6,990 nucleotides of DNA from a bacterium (GTDB lineage: Bacteria; CSSED10-310; JAJRTK01), in contig JAJRTK010000114.1 in assembly GCA_024278345.1 (NCBI GenBank), positions 1-6,990 of the forward strand. The letters are read 5' to 3'. Below are positions 1 through 5,145 of this stretch, one piece after another. The translations under genes were made by a program, and so were the position numbers. Position 1 is the stretch's first letter; each line of letters begins with the position of its first letter. The notes below the pieces were generated by a model. It was given only the letters and a program-made list of their open reading frames with translations, was not told where the DNA came from and did no database searches.

Positions 1-16
1 AGACACTCACCCCCTC

Positions 17-33
17 CCTGGGGTGGTGAATTT
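17..33 (+). repeat. Left terminal inverted repeat of the IS
   Basis: CCTGGGGTGGTGAATTT is the exact reverse complement of 1787-1803. The match stops on both sides: base 16 and base 34 do not pair with their counterparts. It lies just downstream of the transposase stop codon. Confidence 0.9.
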
Positions 34-38
34 CCAGG

Positions 39-1310
39 TCACGCGGTGAGAGCAAGTTGATCGTGTTTTTGTTCCGCTTTCGGAGGCTTGAAAAAGGCTT
101 CCTGTCGCTTTGTCCGGACCGTCTTGCCGAAACTGTCCTGGACCCACTTACGAACGACCTTGACAGGTGTGGACTCAAGAGCTTTTCTAACGACGTCCTC
201 AGTTGTTTCAGCGAGACCCGCCGCCATGGACAGGACAAATCCCGTTAAGCCTCCTTTAACCTGCTCGTGCTGCATCGATTTGAATTTCCCGAACACCGAT
301 TCGATGAGTTCGCTGCTCCCGAGGAGGCATTCCCCTTCTTTTGCCTTATCCGATTCATTCAGTACGTACTCAATTAAGGACCAGCGGATCCGGATTAAGC
401 GTTCCGTCCGCCGGTCGAAGTCAAGCTTTAACAGGGGCCGCAGTTTTTTGTCAGCCCCCTGGTACAGACCGTGTGTTCGGACGAAGGATTCGGCTTTTCC
501 AACTATCTCCATGACCTGGACCCATTCATCGAGGTCTTGCCTGAAATCCACTATCCAGCCGAGTTTCTTTTTGATGGTTGCAGACTCAGGGATAGGCGTC
601 TTGCTCGTCATCATATTATCGAAGAAGGTCAGGAAATCGATTCCCCAGCTCACGAGAATATCCATATTCATGTATCTGGACTTCGTTCGCTGATTCGGTG
701 GTTCAAGATATGAAAGAGATGTTTGATGCAGAGCATTTCTAGCGTCAGAAGCATGTTTTCTAAAAGATATCCACATCAATTCATCTTTGTACTCCTTTTC
801 GAGAAGTAGAGCTGTAAAGTGCTTGACATCAAAAACATAGGCAGTTGTAGGATGTTTATCCAGAAATTTATTGATTCCAGATTTTAAGTCACTACCATGA
901 TCCGCAATGATTTGCCTTGGTGGTCCTGTTTTCCTGGTTGCCTCTTCAAGCTGTTTAAAGACGATATTACCATTGGATTGTTCTACAGGGTAAAGAGCTA
1001 TTGGCTCCATGTCGCTATAGGTGAGCTTTTTATCTCTATCTTTACTTTCAAGATAAGAATAGCGCACACCTATAATAAGTAGGCATTTCATATTTCCGGA
1101 TTGAATAGTATGATCTACAATCCATATCCAATCTCCAGCTATTTCCTTTACTCTCATCAGCTTGTAATATCCGACCCTGAGCAACCACATCCGAGCGCTC
1201 GAATAGGACGGAGTCGCACAGGAAAGCCCGAAAAACTCACTCAACACCTCGCAAATCCGCGATGTGCATCGTAATCCTGCTCCCGCTGACACGATCAGGT
1301 GAATGCACAA
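39..1310 (-). CDS. Transposase orfB: DDE-type catalytic part, probably made as an orfA-orfB fusion
   Basis: This frame encodes 423 residues from a TTG at 1310, but it stays open upstream to the A9 run, giving a fusion of 88 + 28 + 423 = 539 residues. The first 50 residues, with the 28 before the TTG, look like a helix-turn-helix region (ending WLLRVGYYKL). Candidate catalytic acids, numbered from the TTG, are Asp66 in WIVDHT, Asp137 or Asp141 in ADHGSDLKSG, and Glu334 or Glu337 in SSELIESVFGKFK. The spacing and motifs suit an RNase H-fold DDE transposase, although a large insert (about residues 165-330) separates the second Asp from the Glu. The C-terminus is Lys-rich. No Shine-Dalgarno supports independent start at TTG 1310. 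The gene is more AT-rich in its middle (about 690-1100) than at its ends. The family is not named with confidence. Confidence 0.78.
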   Translation of the reverse strand: MCIHLIVSAGAGLRCTSRICEVLSEFFGLSCATPSYSSARMWLLRVGYYKLMRVKEIAGDWIWIVDHTIQSGNMKCLLIIGVRYSYLESKDRDKKLTYSDMEPIALYPVEQSNGNIVFKQLEEATRKTGPPRQIIADHGSDLKSGINKFLDKHPTTAYVFDVKHFTALLLEKEYKDELMWISFRKHASDARNALHQTSLSYLEPPNQRTKSRYMNMDILVSWGIDFLTFFDNMMTSKTPIPESATIKKKLGWIVDFRQDLDEWVQVMEIVGKAESFVRTHGLYQGADKKLRPLLKLDFDRRTERLIRIRWSLIEYVLNESDKAKEGECLLGSSELIESVFGKFKSMQHEQVKGGLTGFVLSMAAGLAETTEDVVRKALESTPVKVVRKWVQDSFGKTVRTKRQEAFFKPPKAEQKHDQLALTA

Positions 1311-1366
1311 CCTGATAAGACCCAGGCTGTAATGGTGATGGGGCGCAAATTCCGAAAAACTCGAAG

Positions 1367-1657
1367 CTACAGCGAACTCCTCCGGCTGCGCCGCTTTTTT
1401 TTTACTTTCTCCGCCAGTTGAATCTTCAGCTTCGCATTTTCTGACTCAAGCCTCTTGTTTTTGTGCCTTAGCTCCTGTGCCTCTGCTTTCCATTCGCTTT
1501 TGCTTCGCTCCAGAAACCTCACTCGGTTTCGCAGCCGCTCAAGCTTTACCTTGCTCTCCTGAAACTTCGCTTTCCACTGGTCACGGCTCTTTTTAAAGAA
1601 CGGCACTAGCTTTCGCAACGGACTCTTGTAGCCCTGGTTTCTTGGTTGGGTAGACAT
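1367..1657 (-). CDS. Transposase orfA: N-terminal coiled-coil part, upstream of a -1 frameshift
   Basis: This 96-residue frame begins at an ATG with a good Shine-Dalgarno sequence (GAGG, 5 bases upstream). From about residue 15 to 88 it is almost entirely charged and helical, with regularly spaced Leu/Val among Lys, Arg, Glu and Gln and repeated KSRDQWK-like and RSKSEWK-like segments, as in a coiled coil. There is no catalytic motif. The frame ends with a short Arg/Ser tail after a Lys-Lys-Lys stretch encoded by A9-G. A -1 shift at that point adds 28 residues and enters orfB in frame. I read orfA as the dimerisation or DNA-binding N-terminus of the transposase, with the 96-residue form as an unshifted by-product that could act as a regulator, as known for orfA proteins of IS3-type elements (analogy only). 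Confidence 0.75.
   Translation of the reverse strand: MSTQPRNQGYKSPLRKLVPFFKKSRDQWKAKFQESKVKLERLRNRVRFLERSKSEWKAEAQELRHKNKRLESENAKLKIQLAEKVKKKRRSRRSSL
1394..1400 (-). promoter_or_regulatory. Slippery heptamer A AAA AAG, predicted -1 ribosomal frameshift site
   Basis: On the minus strand the codons read GTA AAA AAA AAG CGG, so the orfA frame holds an in-phase A AAA AAG heptamer, the class used by E. coli dnaX and several IS elements. The A9 run is 1403-1395. Slipping back one base puts the ribosome on GCG GCG CAG, the frame that is open into orfB. A GGAG (1412-1409) lies 8 bases upstream, and a small hairpin CGGC-GCA-GCCG follows at once; both could stimulate shifting. Transcriptional slippage on A9 is an alternative mechanism giving the same product. 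Confidence 0.7.
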
Positions 1658-1662
1658 TCGTT

Positions 1663-1666
1663 CCTC
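1663..1666 (-). promoter_or_regulatory. Ribosome binding site of transposase orfA
   Basis: GAGG followed by AACGA and then the ATG at 1657 (minus strand). The 5-base spacing is good and fixes the orfA start. Confidence 0.6.
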
Positions 1667-1765
1667 GCTCCGTATGGCTCGACTTCAAAAGTACGTGCAA
1701 AAATCCATCGGCCAGGACTACAACATTCTCAAGCAGGAACAAAAACACACCTGTTTCTCACTCCC

Positions 1766-1782
1766 GTTTTTTTTCAAAAAAC
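1766..1782 (-). other. Subterminal T8/A6 hairpin inside the right end of the IS
   Basis: A 7-bp perfect stem (GTTTTTT, 1766-1772, with AAAAAAC, 1776-1782) with a 3-base loop lies 4 bases inside the right terminal repeat. It is upstream of the transposase gene. It could bend DNA near the end or limit read-in transcription. The stem is nearly all A-T, so it is weak as a conventional terminator. The rest of the leader between it and the ribosome binding site shows no strong promoter. Confidence 0.4.
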
Positions 1783-1786
1783 CCAC

Positions 1787-1803
1787 AAATTCACCACCCC
1801 AGG
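1787..1803 (-). repeat. Right terminal inverted repeat of the IS
   Basis: AAATTCACCACCCCAGG is the exact reverse complement of 17-33. Its last two bases (GG, 1802-1803) are also the first two bases of the hairpin array shared with 6907-6990, so the IS boundary and the repeat boundary coincide to within 2 bases. Confidence 0.9.
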
Positions 1804-1901
1804 TCCAGGGAGCTGGCTCCCTGGCGTGGGTCTGGGAGCGGCGCTCCCAGCGGAGGTCCGGAGGCGGAGCCTCCGCCGGGTTCCAGGGCTGGAAGCCCTG
1901 G
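1802..1901 (+). repeat. Left hairpin-repeat array: four phased palindromic units
   Basis: Four perfect hairpins lie in a row: 1805-1824 (9-bp stem, loop TG), 1832-1850 (8-bp stem, loop GGC), 1859-1875 (7-bp stem, loop GGA) and 1883-1901 (8-bp stem, loop GGA). Each is introduced by GGTC or GGTT (at 1802, 1829, 1855 and 1879), so the units repeat every 24-27 bases. The stem sequences differ between units while pairing is kept. Bases 1802-1885 recur at 6907-6990 with one mismatch. This resembles intergenic REP/BIME-type repeats in general form. It has no coding sense. The IS ends at the first unit. Confidence 0.85.
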
Positions 1902-1923
1902 GGCGGCGTCTGAAATCTGAACC

Positions 1924-1948
1924 GTGGCCGGTACCATGACCGAGGCCC
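1924..1948 (+). repeat. 25-bp repeat motif, left copy (inverted partner at 6851-6875)
   Basis: Bases 1924-1948 are the exact reverse complement of 6851-6875; the match ends at both borders. The motif runs GTGGCCGGTACC, then ATG, then ACCGAGGCCC, with imperfect dyad symmetry (GGCC and GGT arms against ACC and GGCC). It sits 22 bases after the hairpin array and points toward the TRAP operon. The ATG opens a 46-codon frame (to 2076) without a ribosome binding site, which I do not call as a gene. Confidence 0.85.
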
Positions 1949-2098
1949 GATGCCCCTGGTTGAGAAGGATATGGCAAGATTCCCGCTTGTTCCGTCGGTG
2001 GACTCCGGGCAGCGAGCGGCTTGAAATGAGTCAGGGAAAAATGGTAGTCATTCCAGCGAGTTTGGCCAGCGGATAGACAGAGCGTGGAATCGGTGGCG

Positions 2099-2103
2099 GG
2101 AGG
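2099..2103 (+). promoter_or_regulatory. Ribosome binding site of tatT
   Basis: GGAGG, 5 bases before the ATG at 2109. A GTG at 2103 overlaps this motif and so is an unlikely start. Confidence 0.65.
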
Positions 2104-2108
2104 TGACG

Positions 2109-3104
2109 ATGGTTCGGCAAGACATTGAAGTTTGCGGCGCGGTTTGCAATGGTGCTGTGCGTGGCCGGAAGACCGCTCTTGGACTGCGGGGGTGGGTGAC
2201 CTGGGTTCTCTTCCTTTCGGCAGCGTCGGGATGTAGCATGCAGAAACTGGCGATCCGTCAGATGACGCCGATGCTGCCCGAAGGGATTATAGCCTTTGAG
2301 GAGGAGCCGGACTACCAGTTTGCCCGGGAAGCACTGGGCGGGCAAATCAAGTTTCTGGAGACGCTCTACCGGAATGATCCGGACAATTTGGAGCTGCGGA
2401 TATTGCTTTCCAGAGGCTATTCCAGCTACGGGTTTCTTTTCTTGGAGGAAGATGCTCGGAGCCTGGAGTTCGAGGAGCCGGACCTAGCGGACGTCGAGTT
2501 CGCCCGGGCTCGGAATTTCTACCTTCGTGCCCGGAACTATTGCCTGGAGGCCCTGGCTGCCCGGAAGGGCTTCAAGAGCGCCTTGAATGCGGGGATTGGC
2601 GATGAAGGGTTGCAGACCTTCGAGCGTCACCTGAAGAAGTATGGTCCCAAGGATGTCCCGATCCTCTTCTGGACAGCTTATGCCTGGGGCGCCTACGTGA
2701 ATCTGTCTCGGGACGACATCGATATTCTGGCCGATGCGCCCAAGGCGGATGCGCTCATGAAACGCGTGCTGGAGCTTGATCCCGACTATTACAATGGCGG
2801 CGCTCATCTCTATTTTGCCGTGTTGAACGGAGTGAAGCCGGAGAGCCTGGGCGGAAAGCCCCAGGTGGCCCTCAAACATTTCGAGGCGGCCAGGAGGATT
2901 GCCAAGGGTAAGTTCCTTCTCACCGATGTCTTTTGGGCCCGATATTATGGCGTCCAGACGCAGAATCGAGAACTCTATGTGTCGAAGCTTGAGGCGGTCT
3001 TGGAGGCGCCGGACGATTTGTTTCCCCAGCAGGCGCTGGCCAACGTTTTGGCGAAGAAAAGGGCCCGAAGGCTCTTGGACAATGTTGACGAGTATTTCTT
3101 TTAG
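2109..3104 (+). CDS. tatT: TRAP transporter T-component lipoprotein (TatT family)
   Basis: This 331-residue protein is a periplasmic lipoprotein partner of a TRAP transporter binding protein. The family is typified by Treponema pallidum Tp0956, a helical, TPR-like trimer that binds its cognate P subunit. The N-terminus carries a long basic lead, a hydrophobic stretch (WVTWVLFLSAASGC) and a lipobox ASGC, giving a lipidated Cys42. The rest is soluble and helix-rich, with TPR-like segments: PDNLELRILLSRGYSSYGF, a YLRARNYCLEAL stretch, and LELDPDYYNGGAHLYFAVL near the C-terminus. FWTAYAWGAYVNLSRD is the kind of segment typical of the family. The ATG at 2109 was chosen for its GGAGG site; GTG 2103 adds two residues. 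The n-region of about 30 residues is long for a lipoprotein, so GTG 2157 is a possible later start. Lying first in a tatT-dctP-dctQ-dctM operon strongly supports the call. Confidence 0.85.
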   Translation: MVRQDIEVCGAVCNGAVRGRKTALGLRGWVTWVLFLSAASGCSMQKLAIRQMTPMLPEGIIAFEEEPDYQFAREALGGQIKFLETLYRNDPDNLELRILLSRGYSSYGFLFLEEDARSLEFEEPDLADVEFARARNFYLRARNYCLEALAARKGFKSALNAGIGDEGLQTFERHLKKYGPKDVPILFWTAYAWGAYVNLSRDDIDILADAPKADALMKRVLELDPDYYNGGAHLYFAVLNGVKPESLGGKPQVALKHFEAARRIAKGKFLLTDVFWARYYGVQTQNRELYVSKLEAVLEAPDDLFPQQALANVLAKKRARRLLDNVDEYFF

Positions 3105-3273
3105 ACCTCTGGGCCATGGGCCTTTTGGACCGAGCTGACTCCCATTCCGGTAGGCGAATGGCAGAGGGTCGTGTGAGATTGTGGCTGGATGTGGGGGTGG
3201 GTAGCGTAGCGGCCACCGTGATGGTTCGAGAGACCGGCTGTCGAGGCGTGTTTTTTTTGTAGGTCTGTTAGCC

Positions 3274-3280
3274 GAGGTGA
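3274..3280 (+). promoter_or_regulatory. Ribosome binding site of dctP
   Basis: GAGGTGA ahead of GTG 3286 (8 bases after GAGG). The GTG at 3277 lies inside this motif. The gap from tatT (3105-3285) also holds a 6-bp hairpin (CCATTC 3142-3147 with GAATGG 3156-3161) and a T8 tract at 3251-3258 with no strong stem before it, so no clear terminator separates the two genes. Confidence 0.55.
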
Positions 3281-3285
3281 CGGTA

Positions 3286-4338
3286 GTGAAGAGTCGAAAA
3301 AATAGAGTCATTGGCGTTGTAGGTGGAGTTCTTGGCGTGGCGTTGTTGCTGGCACCCTTGGGGGAGTGGATTGCCCCCTCCGCCCGGTGCGGCGGGCGCG
3401 TGGTGATCAAGTTTGCGACCCTTGCTCCCGAGGGAACTGTCTGGCACAAGGCGATTCTCCGTGCGGATCGGAAGCTGCGCAAGGCGTCGGGCAACACCAT
3501 GAGGATCAGGGTTTACCCGGGCGGGGTTGCCGGGGACGAAAAGGACGTGATCCGGAAGATGCGCCTTGGGCAGTTCCACGCGATAGGAGCGACTGGCGCG
3601 GGGATGGCGGAGATTGTGCCCGCGGTCCACGTCTTGGATCTCCCCTTCCTTTTCGACGACGGCGAGGAAGTGGATTATGTGCTGGAGAGGATTTTCCCCG
3701 ATTTCCAGAAGATGTTTCTAGACAAGGGATTCCGTCTCCTTGGCTTTACCGAGGCGGGCTTTGTCCACTTTTACTCGCAGATTCCCATTTCCTCGCCGGA
3801 AGATTTTCGTAGCAGGGAGGTCAAAGCCTGGCTCTGGGAGGGCGATCCCTTGATTACGGCCCTTTACAGGGCGTTCGGCATTCAATCGGTTCCCCTGGCT
3901 TTGACCGACGTCTTGACGGGGCTTCAGACAGGGATGATCAACACCGTGTTCGGTCCGCCGGCAGCGGTGGTAGGTTTGCAGTGGCACACCAAGATCAACT
4001 ACATGACCTCAATCCCCGTGTCTTGGGCTGTGGGGGGCGTTTTGCTCACCGAGAGGATCTGGAAAAAACTGACACCGGAGCAGCAAGAGACCTTATCGGC
4101 GGTGACAGGCCGCCTTAGCCGCGAGCTGATGAAGCTCACCCGGCAGGACAACGCCAAGGCGTTTGCAGCCATGAAGAAACGGGGTATCAAGGTGACCCGC
4201 GATCCCACGGCCAAGGAGTGGGAAGAGTTCGAAGATATCAGCCGTAAGGCCCGGGAGGCGCTGGTCGGCGAACTTTACAGCAGGGAGCTTCTGAACAAGG
4301 TAGAGGGCCTCGTCAAGGAGTATAGGGCCCAGAAATAG
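3286..4338 (+). CDS. dctP: TRAP transporter substrate-binding protein, DctP family (TatT-associated type)
   Basis: This 350-residue periplasmic protein captures the solute and hands it to DctQM. After a basic start (KSRKNR) comes a hydrophobic signal segment (about residues 8-28), with likely cleavage near APSA at residue 33. The mature part opens with VVIKFATLAPEGTVWHKAI, the first strand of the DctP fold. It continues with MRIRVYPGGVAGDEKDVIRKMRLGQFHAIGATGAGM, VLDLPFLF, the hinge segment EDFRSREVKAWLWEGDP, and DVLTGLQTGMINTVFGPP. Where many sialate or C4-dicarboxylate DctP proteins have a Lys-Ile-Arg whose Arg grips the carboxylate, this protein reads K-A-W (residues 180-182) in a WLWEGDP motif, which I recall from TatT-linked P proteins. 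The substrate may therefore not be a simple carboxylate. Length is normal. GTG 3286 was chosen over GTG 3277, which overlaps the ribosome binding site. Confidence 0.9.
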   Translation: MKSRKNRVIGVVGGVLGVALLLAPLGEWIAPSARCGGRVVIKFATLAPEGTVWHKAILRADRKLRKASGNTMRIRVYPGGVAGDEKDVIRKMRLGQFHAIGATGAGMAEIVPAVHVLDLPFLFDDGEEVDYVLERIFPDFQKMFLDKGFRLLGFTEAGFVHFYSQIPISSPEDFRSREVKAWLWEGDPLITALYRAFGIQSVPLALTDVLTGLQTGMINTVFGPPAAVVGLQWHTKINYMTSIPVSWAVGGVLLTERIWKKLTPEQQETLSAVTGRLSRELMKLTRQDNAKAFAAMKKRGIKVTRDPTAKEWEEFEDISRKAREALVGELYSRELLNKVEGLVKEYRAQK

Positions 4339-4404
4339 TCGTTTCAACAGGCTCCGCCCAGATCGTGGATCCCTTTGTTTCCTCCATCACTTCAGCGTGG
4401 AAAA

Positions 4405-5058
4405 ATGAACGTTCTAAGAGACGAAGTTGACAGCGATTCTCCACCTTCTTCAGAGCCGCCGGTGGCGGGCGAGAGAAAGAGTCTGCTCAAGCGGATCGAA
4501 TGGCTTCTCTTTAAGCTGGAAGAGGGGCTTTTGCTGTTGGCTCTGGGTGTTTTGGTGGGCCTATCGTTTTTCCAGGTGCTCTTGTTCAATCTTTCCCAGG
4601 TTGGCTTCACTTGGGCCGGTGATTGGTCGCTTTCCATGGTCTGGGGCGACCGGTTTTTACGCCACCTCGTCATCGTTATCGCTTTTTTGGGCGCGACATT
4701 GGCGACTCGGGAGGGTCGCCATCTCAACATCGATGCCATGACACGCCTCTTTCCGGCTCGTGTCAAGGTGATCATCAAGGCCGTCATCGACTTGATTTCA
4801 TCGGTCGTTTGCCTCCTCTTGGCCAAGGCGACTTGGGATATGATCGCCATCCTCCGCGATTCCAGCGGAGAAGCCTTCAAGCTCGGTTCCTTCGTGGTAG
4901 CCGACTGGGTGTTTTGCTACGCGATTTTCAGTGGCTTCACGCTCATCGCCGTACGCTTCGTCATCCGGGGGGGGCAGGACTTCTGGGGCGGCTGGACGGG
5001 CAACGTGGAGCCAGAACCACCACCGGTAGGTGCGGTGGCTCCAGTGCAGCCTCAGTAA
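4405..5058 (+). CDS. dctQ: TRAP transporter small permease subunit, DctQ family
   Basis: This 217-residue inner-membrane protein is the four-helix subunit that scaffolds DctM. A polar, acidic N-terminus of about 30 residues precedes helices near 41-61, 86-102, 123-146 and 168-187. Between helices two and three is the DctQ signature: a small-residue run GATLAT followed by REGRHLNIDAM (about 102-112). DWSLSMVWGDRF before helix two also fits the family. The C-terminal tail is Pro/Glu-rich (EPEPPPVGAVAPVQPQ), longer than needed for the fold. The frame is open back to TTG 4375, but ATG 4405 is the better start. Its Shine-Dalgarno is poor (GGA, 3 bases upstream), so translation may depend on coupling or be low. 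It follows dctP by 66 bases. Confidence 0.9.
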   Translation: MNVLRDEVDSDSPPSSEPPVAGERKSLLKRIEWLLFKLEEGLLLLALGVLVGLSFFQVLLFNLSQVGFTWAGDWSLSMVWGDRFLRHLVIVIAFLGATLATREGRHLNIDAMTRLFPARVKVIIKAVIDLISSVVCLLLAKATWDMIAILRDSSGEAFKLGSFVVADWVFCYAIFSGFTLIAVRFVIRGGQDFWGGWTGNVEPEPPPVGAVAPVQPQ

Positions 5059-5131
5059 TGGCATTGTCGAGGCGCTGACCGGAAAGACCGGAAGAGCCGG
5101 GGTAGGGCAGCGCGGAAAAAGTCCTCTTCTT

Positions 5132-5135
5132 GGAG
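5132..5135 (+). promoter_or_regulatory. Ribosome binding site of dctM
   Basis: GGAG, 10 bases before ATG 5146. It supports starting dctM at the signal-peptide-like N-terminus and not at a later Met. The gap from dctQ (5059-5145) also has a 6-bp stem, GCGCTG 5072-5077 with CAGCGC 5108-5113, whose loop holds two GACCGGAA copies; its role is unknown. Confidence 0.55.
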
Positions 5136-5145
5136 ATCTGTTCCC

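Larger units (their letters stand above)
17..1803 (-). mobile_element. Complete insertion sequence with 17-bp terminal inverted repeats and a two-frame DDE transposase
   Basis: The element is 1787 bp and is bounded by perfect 17-bp inverted repeats at 17-33 and 1787-1803. All coding is on the minus strand: orfA (coiled coil) then orfB (DDE domain), joined by a likely -1 frameshift. The transposase stop codon is only 5 bases inside the left repeat, and the start codon is 129 bases inside the right one, so the element is compact. No long target duplication is visible; the only match is a 2-base TC just outside each end (15-16 and 1804-1805), which could be chance. The right end abuts a hairpin-repeat array. 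I do not assign an IS family by name. The element appears intact, since both frames are open and both ends are present. Confidence 0.85.

Noticed and set aside
88-693. A 201-codon plus-strand frame antisense to the transposase
   Set aside because: Composition is Ser/Arg-rich shadow sequence with no motif; the opposite strand carries clear DDE motifs.
1802-1901. CRISPR array as an explanation for the periodic repeat
   Set aside because: Units are near-contiguous palindromes with different stems and 7-8 base gaps, not identical repeats with long unique spacers, and no cas gene is present.
2021-2049. Possible promoter TTGAAA with a weak -10 before tatT
   Set aside because: The -10 candidates match the consensus poorly and the host sigma factor preferences are unknown.
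1936-2076. A 46-codon plus-strand frame starting MTEARC, from the ATG in the left 25-bp motif
   Set aside because: No Shine-Dalgarno sequence, Arg/Trp-rich composition without a recognisable domain, and the reading beyond MTEA is not shared with the right copy.
3112-3126. GGCC-ATG-GGCC followed by TTTT just after tatT, considered as a terminator
   Set aside because: Only a 4-bp stem, and an operon with dctP downstream makes a strong terminator unlikely.
2484-3500. A 338-codon minus-strand open frame across tatT and dctP
   Set aside because: It is antisense to two well-supported genes, rich in Pro/Arg as expected from GC-rich shadows, and has no recognisable domain.
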